Source: Parietichytrium sp. I65-24A
Taxonomy: Eukaryota > Sar > Bigyra > Thraustochytrida > Thraustochytriidae
DNA: 64,000 nucleotides
NCBI GenBank assembly: GCA_012862575.1
Contig: BLSF01000022.1
Location: 186,001-250,000 of the forward strand
Direction: 5' to 3'
Both the position numbers and the translations under genes were made by a program. The notes beneath the pieces are model-generated. The model worked only from the letters and a program-made list of their open reading frames with translations. It searched no databases and was not told the origin of the DNA. This document shows positions 10,259-20,249 of this stretch, piece after piece. Every line of letters begins with the position of its first letter. Within the stretch, counting starts at the first letter, position 1.

Positions 10259-11302
10259 CTGTTCTGTCCCCGCTCTCCCATTCTCTCTCTCTCTCTACTC
10301 TCTCTTTGATTTTTGGTGATGTGTTCGCTAATGATCGCTACTTGACGTGGTACGGGCGAATGATACTCGCAGTTAGATGATTGGGTAGGTGTGGGAATAC
10401 GCCGTGGGAGAGTTAGTGATCGTGGTAGAGGCAGGGTAGTGGTTTTCTGTGCTCTCTGTGCTCTAGTGGAGTGTACCAGGATGTGTATGGAGGTGATAGG
10501 ACTATCGCTAGGGACACCAGTGAACTTCGTCGGGTTCCTTGTGCTCACTAGTGTTCCCTTATCTACTTAGTAGTAGTACATGATATGGAAGAATAATAGA
10601 ACTGACTATAGTATTCCTTACTAACCCTTCATAGTAATGCTATAGAAGGAAATAAAAGACTATGCCAATACGTAACTTCATGTTGAGAGTCCCGGCGGAC
10701 ACGTGCTCGATTCTTGCTCGCTTGCTTTTTTGATTTGCTGGCTGGAGTCTTGAGATGTCTTGAGTTGTGATAATATGGGTTGTGATAAAAAGCGTTTCGC
10801 AACCGGCTTTCATTTTGTACGCATAGGTCCAAAAAATAGAAACCCCAAGCAGCCTCATGCACAGTGTGTTCGCTCAAGAGCCGCAGGAACTCACTGACAT
10901 TCATTGTATTTCGGCTTCAAGAGCTCTGAATTCGCAGTTCAAAATTGTGCTCCGCACATTGACTAGAGCAGTTCGCCATTTCGTGCTTGCTGATAGCAAA
11001 GCTTCTTTCTTACGAACTCAGAAAGCTCTGGAGGTTCTCACGTTCCGTTCGGTTCTTGTCTCTTTCACTTCCTGTCGATTTTGGGTTCTTGGCTCTTCAT
11101 CAACCTTTCATATTCCTAACCATCGCCACGCGAAACTCATAAGGGCATTCAAATTTAAACGAGGGCGACCAAAGAACCGCCCTCTCCTACTGCACGTCTA
11201 CCGTTAACGCTGAGAATAGCTGATGAACAAATTAGTCCCCTCTCTCCCCCTCTCTCTCTCTCTCTCTCTCCTCTGTCCCCACACCTAGACGGCGTAGACC
11301 CG
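10259..11302. repeat. Direct repeat copy B (~1.04 kb), right of a single N
   Basis: Starts at the same base as copy A (CTGTTCTGTCCCC) and continues without a break into the unique sequence leading to the FHA gene. Differences from copy A are single substitutions (for example near 10648, 10792 and 10884) and simple-repeat length changes, as between alleles. Confidence 0.85.
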
Positions 11303-11548
11303 CAGAAACGAGTCCCCTCACAACATAACGAGGACACCCAACCGGTACTCGCGGGAGGGGGCGGCTCCCATTAGTGATGCCACTAACGGAACAAGTAGCA
11401 GCGGAGGAAGAACAGAAACAGTGACAGAAAGCAACATTTCCGCCATTTCCGCCGCGCGGAGAGAGAAAGAGTACTGACTGCGAACCGTACCGCCCGCGGT
11501 AAATAACTAATCGAGTGCGCGTACCGAGCGTCAACTGCGGGGAGGGCA

Positions 11549-11583
11549 ATCACCAGTCACCAGTCACCAATCACCAGTAATAA
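11549..11583. repeat. CACCAGT-type tandem repeat in the leader of the FHA gene
   Basis: Imperfect 7-8-base units (ATCACCAGTCACCAGTCACC...) end about 18 bases before the ATG at 11601. Confidence 0.7.
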
Positions 11584-11600
11584 ATCGCCAATCACTGAAG

Positions 11601-13880
11601 ATGACGGCACATGCGTGGGGCGTTCTTGAGCACAGGGTGCGGTCGCGGAAGAGTACTGCGGGGAAGGACTCGACCGCGGACGCGAACGACGAGCATATGG
11701 GACTGGTGCGAATGAGCTGTACGCCGTTCCTGATTGGTCGGATGCCAAAAACATCAAAGCGCCCCGATGGCTGCGACAAGGTTTTGAAGGAAACCGTCGT
11801 CTCCAGCAAGCATTGCAAGTTGTATTTGGACCTTGGCATTGGCCCGCGCAAGGCGTTCGTCGTAGACAGTAGCTCAAACGGGACCTGGCTGAATGACACG
11901 CAAATGCAACGAGGCGTCCCTGTAGAGGTCAAAGAGGGAGATGAGCTCAGCTTGGCGATAAAATCTCCAGAGGACAAGTACCATGTCTTCGTGTTCAGCT
12001 GGGCGACCATCGAGCCCAACTTGAGCGACAAGTCATCTACCAAGGCGCTGGAACGTACAAAATCGTCGCCCGAAGAGGAAGCAGGGTCTGGGGTAAATGG
12101 ACCTTCAGTGGCAAATGGGACAAACGGATCGAATAGGAATGAGGATTCGAGCCCCAGCAAAGGTGGGAAGCGGGTCCGGGTGGGTTCCCATGCTAGCGAC
12201 GTAACCCAGGAAAACAAGACCAAAAAGTCACGCACAAGGATCTCAACCGGGGAGGCTGGGGTAATGGCGTCCTTGGCCAGGCTACGCGAGGGTTTTGAGT
12301 TGGAAAAGAAGGAGATGCAGGCGGCCTTCAACAAGGAGATTTCAATAATGCGGCAGGAAATTGCGGACCTAAACGCAGAGGTCAAGAGGGGCAAGGAGAA
12401 ACTCTCCAAAGCAAAAGTGCGAAGTGCCGCAGCTGAAGGCGAGTTTAACGCTTCTAAATTGGCGCTGGAGGGCAACGTGGCTGAGCTCAGAGAGAAGCTT
12501 CTGGCGAATGAAAAAGAGACTGCCAAACTCAAGGAACGGATTCAGCAGCAGGATCGAGACATATCTCAGCTAAAACAAGACGTGACGGAGAAAGACGAAG
12601 AGTGTCGCGCCATTACAAAGAAACTAGAGCTTGCCGAAAGCTCTTTTGAGGAGACCGTTAAGACCAAGGAGAGATTGTTGCAAGCGGACTTTCAAAATCG
12701 ACTGTTTGAGGCTAACGAAACCGCCAAGGTTTGGAAAGAAAAGTTGCAAGGTGCAGGAGCGGAGGCTCTCTCCATGAGGAAATCCTCAGACTCAATTCTC
12801 AAGGGCCTTCAAGAAACCTTGCTCGCCGCCATTGCTCGAGCATCTTATAAGCTGGACTCTTCAGCAACACAGATGCATGCGCTTTGCATAACAGAGTGTC
12901 TAGAATCCGAATGTGCAAAAAACGACGACGATGACGAACACGGAGACGATATGGAGGGTCACTGCGGAGAGGGCTCAGGTGAAGCTGGATTCCAAGCAAC
13001 GCAGCAGAACTTTGCAGAGAGCGAAGACGTCGAAGAGCGCATTGGAAAGAAGGGCAATAAGAAAGACCTTAAAATACCTTCTACGTTGCCGGAAATGGAG
13101 GCTACGCAGATGGACGGAGTTGAACAACATGGCGTTGGTGCGATGCGTCAACAGGAGACACAACAGAGTCAGCAGTCTAATCATCGCCGAAAGAGAGCCG
13201 AGTCGGACCAAATGGCCGGAACACAACATGAGAGCTTGCCTTCGCGCACAAGCGATGACAAAAACCGCTCGGGCTTACCGAGGCAGCCCAGCGTGGCTTC
13301 ATCGACCAGCGGCGCGTTGACGCAGAGGAGCTCCGCCGCCGCACCACTAGCAAGCATGGGCCCAACCATGGATGAAGAAGAAGTGGTCGGGGAGAACCTA
13401 AACGACACGATGATGGAGGATGAGGAGAACGGGCGTGACCCGTCGCCCATTAGTGAGGGGCCTTCAAACAGTCGATTCCCTGGAGTGGTGGCCAGAGATG
13501 AGCACGAAGAGGATGGGCATCTCTTTGACCCTGACACTGCTCGCTCCAGCCGAGGCTCAGAGGACCATGTGGTGGAGGAGGTTCTTGGCGAGGAAGATTT
13601 TGTAGACCATGATATACGCGATGCGCAAGAAGGGTCCGGGGAGGAACAGGAGGAGGAGGAGGAGGAGGAGGATGACGATATCGATGACGATGACGATGAT
13701 GACGAGGAATTTGAGCGCGGCAGCTACGGGTTGAGGGCTTCTGCACGCGATCCAAGCACGGCAAAGGGCAACGCACACGTGTTGGGGCGGCCAAAGCAAA
13801 GTGCAGCCGTAGGCAGTCGCCGAGTCAAAGACCTCGCGGATTCAGATTCGGAATCCGACGATGAAGTTGACGGTTGGTGA
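11601..13880 (+). CDS. FHA-domain coiled-coil protein
   Basis: 759 residues from the ATG at 11601. An FHA domain occupies about 35-125 with the key residues in place: F-L-I-G-R (Gly46-Arg47), V-S-S-K-H (Ser69, His71) and S-S-N-G-T-W-L-N (Asn93-Gly94), then G-D-E-L-S-L. FHA domains bind phosphothreonine peptides, often in DNA-damage and cell-cycle signalling. Residues about 220-430 form a long charged coiled coil (for example IQQQDRDISQLKQDV). The C-terminal third is disordered and acidic, with poly-Glu/Asp around residues 680-710, ending D-S-D-S-E-S-D-D-E-V-D-G-W. There is no RING, kinase or BRCT domain, so it is not RNF8, CHFR or Rad53. A nuclear scaffold role is an inference. Confidence 0.85.
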   Translation: MTAHAWGVLEHRVRSRKSTAGKDSTADANDEHMGLVRMSCTPFLIGRMPKTSKRPDGCDKVLKETVVSSKHCKLYLDLGIGPRKAFVVDSSSNGTWLNDTQMQRGVPVEVKEGDELSLAIKSPEDKYHVFVFSWATIEPNLSDKSSTKALERTKSSPEEEAGSGVNGPSVANGTNGSNRNEDSSPSKGGKRVRVGSHASDVTQENKTKKSRTRISTGEAGVMASLARLREGFELEKKEMQAAFNKEISIMRQEIADLNAEVKRGKEKLSKAKVRSAAAEGEFNASKLALEGNVAELREKLLANEKETAKLKERIQQQDRDISQLKQDVTEKDEECRAITKKLELAESSFEETVKTKERLLQADFQNRLFEANETAKVWKEKLQGAGAEALSMRKSSDSILKGLQETLLAAIARASYKLDSSATQMHALCITECLESECAKNDDDDEHGDDMEGHCGEGSGEAGFQATQQNFAESEDVEERIGKKGNKKDLKIPSTLPEMEATQMDGVEQHGVGAMRQQETQQSQQSNHRRKRAESDQMAGTQHESLPSRTSDDKNRSGLPRQPSVASSTSGALTQRSSAAAPLASMGPTMDEEEVVGENLNDTMMEDEENGRDPSPISEGPSNSRFPGVVARDEHEEDGHLFDPDTARSSRGSEDHVVEEVLGEEDFVDHDIRDAQEGSGEEQEEEEEEEDDDIDDDDDDDEEFERGSYGLRASARDPSTAKGNAHVLGRPKQSAAVGSRRVKDLADSDSESDDEVDGW

Positions 13881-14046
13881 ATGCGGAGGCTCCGCTCCCC
13901 TGCTTTTCTATTTTGAAGCGAATTGCAGTGCTAAATTTTCACTTCTTTTCTGAATTCTGTTGATTCACTCAGGTCCACTACAATTTGTTTATTATTCCGG
14001 CAGACTCTTTCCCGCCACGCTCTTATTACGAACAAAGTGTCTGAGG

Positions 14047-14664
14047 TCATTCCCACTCCTCGTCGGCAACTTCCTGTGCATCTGCATCGCGTGGGGGAGC
14101 ATCGCTGGCCACCATTTGCTCTGCCAAATTCGAGTATAGCCTCTGGAAGTGCTCCGACCGTTCCTCTCCCGGCTCTCCCGGCTGTTGCTGTTGCTGTTGC
14201 TGCACTTGTTCTTGAAGCTGGTGACGAGAAGGATGGTGGGAAGTTGGATCAGCATCCCCTTCTCTTTGAACCACCACGACGTGGTCCGCGCCTTTCCCGC
14301 ACAGCACGCACTCCATAAAGTACTCCTGATCGCCTTGCTCCGTCACTGCGAACCTGTAGAAATGCTCGCACACCACGTGGCCGCAGCTGACGCACACATG
14401 ATCGAACGCCACCTCCTCCTCGTGCTCGCCGTCTTCCTCCGCCTGGCTGTCATCGCCCGCCACTCCATTTACTTGGACCTTCCCATGGTCCGCGGCGTCG
14501 CGTGACACTTGGCCCGCAGGCGGTGGCGGCGACCTGAGCTGCGACTTGGGCGGCAAGTTGCTCGCGCACTGCGCGCATGCGGACCAGTTCAAAAGGTATG
14601 TGCCAGCGTCGAGGCACGTGCGACCGCGAGCGGGAAGCGCCTCGCGCACGCAGCGAATGCACAT
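14047..14664 (-). CDS. Churchill-family zinc-binding protein with an internal insertion
   Basis: 205 residues from the only ATG near the family's usual start (14664). The frame runs further upstream but only from non-ATG codons, and known Churchill proteins also begin Met-Cys-x-x-Cys. The N-terminal half (MCIRCV, R-G-R-T-C-L-D-A-G-T-Y-L-L-N, C-A-Q-C) and the second half (FDHVCVSCGHVVCEHFYRF, then Y-F-M-E-C-V-L-C-G) match Churchill's zinc-ligand pairs. Likely ligands are Cys2/5, 30/33, 91/94 and 119/122. A ~55-residue polar insert separates the two halves, and a Gln-rich tail follows, so the protein is nearly twice the length of the ~112-residue animal protein. Animal Churchill acts as a transcriptional regulator in early development; the role in protists is unknown. 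It is convergent with the FHA gene, 166 bases away. Confidence 0.85.
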   Translation of the reverse strand: MCIRCVREALPARGRTCLDAGTYLLNWSACAQCASNLPPKSQLRSPPPPAGQVSRDAADHGKVQVNGVAGDDSQAEEDGEHEEEVAFDHVCVSCGHVVCEHFYRFAVTEQGDQEYFMECVLCGKGADHVVVVQREGDADPTSHHPSRHQLQEQVQQQQQQQPGEPGEERSEHFQRLYSNLAEQMVASDAPPRDADAQEVADEEWE

Positions 14665-15653
14665 TTCTAGCGTTCTGTCTCCTCCCTCGCACTTTACTTT
14701 CGCCCTTGAGCTCTTCCGGCTTGGATCCTTCGAGGCTGGCGTGTGGGCCTGGACACTGGCGTTCGAGCGAGCCAAAGCTGGCGGGCGTAGGGAGACGGGA
14801 GATGGGAGATGGGTGCGCTTGCCTTGGAGCGTTGTTGCGCAGTCCGCAGTGCGCAGTGGAGGTATCAGCGAAAGAAGTCGGAGAGTTTACGGAGCGGACT
14901 ATCCTGGCGTGTGCGTCGGGCGGTGGGCGGTGGGAGGGAGCCCTGAACTCGGAATGAGGGAACGCACGTACGAAAACGAAACGAACTGGATGATGGTGAA
15001 GCGCGGCTGAGCCGCCCAGTTCATTCCTCTGCGTCGGCCAGGATGTAAATCGTTCTCCGGGATCCACATCAACCCACAGCAGTCCATGCTTTCCAATCTT
15101 GCGAAAGAAGCCTTCCCACGGTCTTCCAGCTTCTTCTCCTTCCTTTCACCACTTCCCAGCATCAAGTGCCCGGTGCCTAGTGCCATTCCACCCGGAAAGC
15201 CTTTGCCCCTTGCCCCGCAAAAGAGAACCCGATATCGTCAGCGAGTACGCGCAGCGAGGTCTCCGATCCGAGCAAAGTGGCACGCTTGCGCCAAGTTTCC
15301 GCTCTTTCTTTCAAGTTCCGCATCGACGCCGAAGAAAGTGCCGAGCTGGCCATGTCATTGTCTCATTGTCCCATTGTCCCATTGTCCCATTGTCTCATTG
15401 TCTCATTGTCTCATTGCGAAGGGTGCTTTTCGTGGCCGGATGTCCGCTTGCGCAAGTGCTGCCCAGTTCTTCTGTTGCTCTGTTGAACGGCATAGCTTGC
15501 ATGGCTCCCATCATCCACTTTGTCCACGTCGCTCACACATCCTTTGCATCATTCACTTCTTCTACGTCGCTTCACGCTCTATCTATCTAGTCTCCCTACA
15601 CTGGCTCTCCATTTCCCATTCGCCATTCGCCCGTGCCCAGAATCATCGCATCC
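14665..15653. other. Intergenic upstream of Churchill with minisatellites
   Basis: No supported gene. GGGAGATGG-type units lie at about 14790-14812, and an 8-base array is at 15354-15417 (listed separately). Frames crossing here follow the repeats and show no family features. Confidence 0.5.
15354..15417. repeat. 8-base minisatellite TCYCATTG, about eight units
   Basis: Units alternate TCTCATTG and TCCCATTG, nearly perfect from the end of the 15301 row to 15417. No coding role is visible. Confidence 0.85.
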
Positions 15654-15657
15654 CACC

Positions 15658-15767
15658 ACGACCCGAACCCGAACCGGAACCGGAACTGGAACCCGAACCC
15701 GAACCCGAACCCGAACCCGAACCGGAACCGGAACCGGAACTGGAACTGGAACTGGAACCCAGGATGC
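15658..15767. repeat. GAACCC/GAACCG/GAACTG hexamer array (copy C)
   Basis: About 18 hexamers GAACYS in all. A matching array appears at 16429-16580 after the second N. Any frame through it reads as a dipeptide or tripeptide repeat (Glu-Pro, Arg-Asn or Pro-Asn rich), which explains spurious long frames here. Confidence 0.85.
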
Positions 15768-16426
15768 CATCGTAGAAGAGGTTAATGTCGGTGCTATGTT
15801 CTATGGGTGGTAGTGAGGACTACCCGCAAACCGTAAGGCAAAAGGTGTGCGCGAGGTGGAGAGAGAGAGTAGCTGCGGGGAGAGCAGAGTTGGTGTGGGG
15901 TGTGTTTCGTGTTTCGTATTTCGTGTGGCGAGGTGTGGTGAGGTGTCGCGTTGCACGGCTGAAACTGACGAGTGTCGAGTGTCGAGAGGACTGAGAGGAC
16001 TGAGAGGGATCAGGTGGATCACAGGAGCAGCTCTCGCGACTCTCACAGCGCGAGGAAGAGCAAGGCTTTGGCTCCTACATACATACTCGCACGCACGGAC
16101 GAGCGAAACGGGGGAGAGGAGACTGGGAGGAGCATGTCGGCGACAGCGAGCAAAGAGCATGATGGCGAGGGTGAGGGTGAGCAAAAAGAAGTGCAAGTGG
16201 AAGTGGAAGAGGAAGTTGAAGAGGAGAGCAATTCTTGGTCTAGCTGGGCTAGTAGCACAATGACAGGATGGATGGGCGAAGAAGCAGAGCTGATCAGCGT
16301 GGCGGATACGTTTGTGGACGATGTTGTGGTCGTGAAAACGCCGCGGGGACCGGCGCATTTCAGTTGCCCGAGCAGTATACCACACCCGAAGATATGGCCA
16401 GACAAGCCGCTGATGGTGAGAGATTC
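15768..16426 (+). pseudogene. Partial second copy of the DUF1769 gene's 5' region, cut at a single N
   Basis: This is the same sequence as 16580-17273: leader repeats, the ATG (here 16134), and the first ~98 codons ending at ...K-P-L-M-V-R-D. It then stops dead at the N at 16427 and the hexamer array restarts. Compared with the complete copy it has two GAGAGGACTGA units where the other has three, and fewer Gln-Val and Glu codons. It carries substitutions such as Arg for Gly before D-K-P-L. It is most simply the other allele or an overlapping contig end, not a genuine pseudogene. Confidence 0.7.
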
Positions 16427-16427
16427 N
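16427..16427. other. Single ambiguous base at a second duplicate junction
   Basis: An N interrupts the partial DUF1769 copy and is followed directly by the hexamer array that precedes the full gene. The arrangement is the same as at 10258. Confidence 0.8.
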
Positions 16428-16428
16428 T

Positions 16429-16620
<192 letters not shown>

Positions 16621-16968
16621 TAGGGGTGGTAGTGAGGACTACTCGCAATCCGTAAGGCAAAAGGTGTGCGCGAGGTGGAGAGAGAGAGTAGCTGCGGGGA
16701 GAGCAGAGTTGGTGTGGGGTGTGTTTCGTGTTTCGTATTTCGTATTTCGTGTGGCGAGGTGTGGTGAGGTGTCGCGTTGCACGGCTGAAACTGACGAGTG
16801 TCGAGTGTCGAGAGGACTGAGAGGACTGAGAGGACTGAGAGGGATCAGGTGGATCACAGGAGCAGCTCTCGCGACTCTCACAGCGCGAGGAAGAGCAAGG
16901 CTTTGGCTCCTACATACATACTCGCACGCACGGACGAGCGAAACGGGGGAGAGGAGACTGGGAGGAGC

Positions 16969-18015
16969 ATGTCGGCGACAGCGAGCAAAGAGCATGATGG
17001 CGAAGGTGAGCAAAAAGAAGTGCAAGTGCAAGTGCAAGTGGAAGTGGAAGAGGAAGAGGAAGTTGAAGAGGAGAGCAATTCTTGGTCTAGCTGGGCTAGT
17101 AGCACAATGACAGGATGGATGGGCGAAGAAGCAGAGCTGATCAGCGTGGCGGATACGTTTGTGGACGATGTTGTGGTCGTGAAAACGCCGCGGGGACCGG
17201 CGCATTTCAGTTGCCCGAGCAGTATACCACACCCGAAGATATGGCCGGACAAGCCGCTGATGGTGAGAGATTCCTCAGTGCACTACGGGTGGAATCCAGA
17301 GTCCGCGGCAAGACCCATACCGCTGGACGGACAGGTGCACGAATTCGAAACAGACTTGTTTAAGGGGCGAATGATCTTTCGTGTGAAAGGCCGCGAAGGC
17401 GCTGCGGCGTACTTTGAGGGTAGAAATCGGCTCTCCTCGGTTGTTATCTCTGGCAAGTTCAAGGAGGAGCTTAGCTTTGCCGATGTTCAGACTGGCCAGG
17501 AGTTTTGCAAGCAGGTCAGACGCCCATCCACCTTGATCACAACACCACTCATCCGTTTCTTCCGGTTGCTGGCGCCACTTCTACAAATCCATGTCGGCTC
17601 GCAGAGCTACTTGCTCTCGCCACTGTGCCAAACAACTCAGACTTTACACGTGTCTGACGACCCGATACAGCTTAGGCCTGCAATTGACGTCCAAGAGAAC
17701 TGGGGACTCTCGGAACTCGGCGCCGAGATGTCCTCAGTACAGAGGAAAAAGTATTTCTCGAGCAAGGGGAATCTGGACAAACACATTTTTCGAACTGACA
17801 AATTTTACACGTTTGATTTTTACAATGACAAGCTCGATATGCTGGAGTTCAAGCTACACGCTCTGGGACAGCAGTTTGAGGTGCAGCGCTACTTGAAGGG
17901 CCAGCCACTACGCGTGCTCTCTCGCCTCTTTCGCACAGGAGAGCCAAAACCTCTTTATCTCTGGAATTTTGAGATTTGGCATGAAAGCGTAACGTCCTAC
18001 TTCGCCACGAGATAG
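16969..18015 (+). CDS. DUF1769-family protein (complete copy)
   Basis: 348 residues from the ATG at 16969. The frame is open upstream but through repeat-derived leader (an E-R-T repeat from GAGAGGACT units). After an acidic Gln/Val/Glu-repeat N-terminus and S-W-S-S-W-A-S-S-T-M-T-G-W come residues typical of DUF1769: F-K-G-R-M-I-F-R-V-K-G, A-Y-F-E-G-R-N-R, ISGKFKEELSFADVQTGQEF, and near the end FYTFDFYNDKLDMLEFKL. The family is found in fungi, amoebae and other protists, and its function is not established. Its stop is 19 bases from the stop of the opposite-strand gene, so the two 3' UTRs must overlap. The N-terminal repeat differs in length between this and the partial copy, so it appears polymorphic. 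Confidence 0.8.
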   Translation: MSATASKEHDGEGEQKEVQVQVQVEVEEEEEVEEESNSWSSWASSTMTGWMGEEAELISVADTFVDDVVVVKTPRGPAHFSCPSSIPHPKIWPDKPLMVRDSSVHYGWNPESAARPIPLDGQVHEFETDLFKGRMIFRVKGREGAAAYFEGRNRLSSVVISGKFKEELSFADVQTGQEFCKQVRRPSTLITTPLIRFFRLLAPLLQIHVGSQSYLLSPLCQTTQTLHVSDDPIQLRPAIDVQENWGLSELGAEMSSVQRKKYFSSKGNLDKHIFRTDKFYTFDFYNDKLDMLEFKLHALGQQFEVQRYLKGQPLRVLSRLFRTGEPKPLYLWNFEIWHESVTSYFATR

Positions 18016-18034
18016 GCATACATAAGGCAGTCCC

Positions 18035-19231
18035 TTATCTTCTTGGCGTTGATGTCGACGAGGAAAAGAGCATTGTCACCATCGGAGACCGCGCTGACAG
18101 TGCCTTGTGTAGAGAGAAGGTGTCCTTCTGTATCCGTGGGGGGTCAACAAATAATGGCACACCGGCAATTGTCGTGGATGGGAGCTTTGCCTCAATCTTC
18201 TTGATAACGTTATGCCATTCAGGTTTGCGGTTTCCCTTATTTGCTGTACTTGGCTTCAGCCAGCTTTTCTTCGCGAGCTCCTCCTGGTCAAGCTCGTCGA
18301 GAAGAGACTTTAAGCCGATTGTTCGGTTGTCAGGAAGTTTTCCATCGGACGACGAGGACTGCCTTGACTGCTCCACGTTGTCACGACCAGGCATGTTCCA
18401 CTTTCTGGAGGCATCGGAGCTTTGCGATGTTGGGGCGTGCGGGTTTCTCCCAGATGAGTACTTGAAACTTCCTGCTACACCGGACCCATCTTCACCAGAG
18501 CGACCTTGCTTGCCTGGGGCGCGACGCGCCAGGCTAGAACGCCTCAATATGTTGGTCTTCTCCTTCTTGAGCACGGCCATTTCGTTGCGGGCCCGCTCTT
18601 GTTCTTCAAGCGCGAGACGCTTAGCTTCCATGTCAAAGCAAGGACCGCGAAATACATAGCAGAGCTCCCCGAGCACCCTTTGCCCAAACGCCTTTGGGTC
18701 AAACGGCGATGCGTCGACACTCTGCTTCACGACCAAGTACGTAAAGTGATACATGCATTCGAAGAAAAGTAGATCGTCCACCGTGTGCTCGTAGTTGCTG
18801 CAAGTCAGAAGGACCTTGGCGTACTCCTGGGCAACCTGGGTCAGTCTCAGCTTCTGATCTTTCCTCGCCTCTAGAAACGTCTGAGGGCTCTCGAGGTCCG
18901 CTTCGATCGCGCCCTGTTCGCGCGCTTTCGCCAAGGTGTTGTTTTGACGCACGTGTTCCTTCATCACCCTGACGTACGCGTAAAAATAGTATATAGTGGA
19001 AGCGAGGAAGCTTCGCATCATCGGCCCATTGTAGAATTCATAAAACCGGAGTGGAATCTCAATCTTGTTGTTCACGCCATAATCCCCGACGAGCAGCTCG
19101 AACACGTTTTCAATCATCTCGGACATATTGAACTTTCTCTTCTCCTTCGTCTTGCTCTTGCTCGCGTTCGACGCAAACGACCCGCGGCTGCTTGCCCGCG
19201 ACAGCGAGCTCATGCTTCTCATGTGCTCCAT
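18035..19231 (-). CDS. Uncharacterised protein, tentative PPP1R36-like
   Basis: 398 residues from the ATG at 19231. After a Ser-rich basic N-terminus comes a helical domain (about 35-205), including M-R-S-F-L-A-S-T-I-Y-Y-F-Y, Q-E-Y-A-K-V-L-L, and F-F-E-C-M-Y-H-F-T-Y-L-V-V with a following L-x-x-x-x-R-G-P-C-F. The spacing of E-C-x-Y-x-F, a Val-rich helix and a late Arg resembles what I recall of protein phosphatase 1 regulatory subunit 36, a ciliary/testis protein. This is weak and unverified. The C-terminal half is disordered, Ser/Arg-rich, with a short helical K-P-E-W-H-N-V-I-K-K-I-E-A-K-L segment. It is divergent from RRP7 and tail-to-tail with the DUF1769 gene. Confidence 0.6.
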   Translation of the reverse strand: MEHMRSMSSLSRASSRGSFASNASKSKTKEKRKFNMSEMIENVFELLVGDYGVNNKIEIPLRFYEFYNGPMMRSFLASTIYYFYAYVRVMKEHVRQNNTLAKAREQGAIEADLESPQTFLEARKDQKLRLTQVAQEYAKVLLTCSNYEHTVDDLLFFECMYHFTYLVVKQSVDASPFDPKAFGQRVLGELCYVFRGPCFDMEAKRLALEEQERARNEMAVLKKEKTNILRRSSLARRAPGKQGRSGEDGSGVAGSFKYSSGRNPHAPTSQSSDASRKWNMPGRDNVEQSRQSSSSDGKLPDNRTIGLKSLLDELDQEELAKKSWLKPSTANKGNRKPEWHNVIKKIEAKLPSTTIAGVPLFVDPPRIQKDTFSLHKALSARSPMVTMLFSSSTSTPRR

Positions 19232-20249
19232 CTTTCTCGACGCGTGCCAATCTCCTGAGCCAGGTATCCAAGACCCGTCACACGAGCAGCCAGCTTCAAC
19301 GTTGGCCCTGGTCGCTGCTCCACCTTTCAGTCAACGTGCGCTCTCCGCATTACCTTGCCGCGCTCCTGCTCTTCGTCAACCAACACACACTTGACGAACG
19401 GGCCTCCTTCTTACAGCCCCATCCACCAAATCCTAAGCTTTTCGACCTCTTCAGGGTTCGACTTGCACCTTTTTACATACCGGTACATACATCATCATCA
19501 CATCGACCTTCACGCCGGAAACTATTATTATTTTGCTTATAAACAGATCAAGCGTCAGCAATACTTTAAGGTGAGTGAACCAGTCGATAATGATCCAATA
19601 GAAGGCAATAGCAGTCCGCCGCGGGTAGGAGTGCCTATACATAATTGTTTATAGTCTTATCTGTAGTAACATAGCAAGGGATATTAATGTACTAGATGGA
19701 CCTAATCCCCTTTCCGCGCCAAGAACAAATGAGGCTCTCTTTGTTCGTCATGGATACCTCCGACAAACAGCTACCCGTGCACGAGGTCTCTCCGAAACTG
19801 AGTTTATAGCACCACAACAACCTTTTCCCCTCACAACAAGACTCCCCTCAAGCTCGAGCATATTACGTCGAGAGAATAGCCATTTTCTAGTAATCATTCC
19901 ACACAGCGGGCCACGTACTAGGAGACACATGCCTGAAACATTAGCGCGCCGATAGAAACCACCAGTAGCCAAATTTGATTGGCTGAGAACGTTTGACGAG
20001 GTGAACGAGGAGGACCAAAGGAGGAAGGAGGACGAGATATGCGCGAAAGTGTGAGTTGACTGTGGGCGACTGAGCGATCGCAAGTTGCGTAAGGTGCGAA
20101 GAGGGTATCAACAACTTTGTCGGGCGACGTAAAGCTTAAAGCTTGGTGGAAAGAAGACTTGAAGACTTTGCGTGGCGCAGCTTTTGAGATCTCGTGGTAG
20201 TTAAGAGTCAGAAGCTGAGGACCGTCGAATTTTGAATTTGGCAAGAAAC
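19232..20249. other. Divergent intergenic region before RRP7
   Basis: 1018 bases between two divergent starts. No gene seen. A short TAG/CTA-rich patch lies at about 19580-19700. Confidence 0.5.

Noticed and set aside
11564-12532. 322-codon minus-strand frame
   Set aside because: Antisense shadow of the FHA gene, whose sense frame has conserved FHA residues and is longer.
14665-14775. N-terminal extension of the Churchill protein
   Set aside because: It starts at a TTG and has no ATG; the family begins at Met-Cys-x-x-Cys, which is the ATG at 14664.
15086-15775. 229-codon frame with an E-P/E-L repeat C-terminus
   Set aside because: Most of its length is the TCYCATTG minisatellite and the hexamer array read in frame; no conserved domain and no codon pattern.
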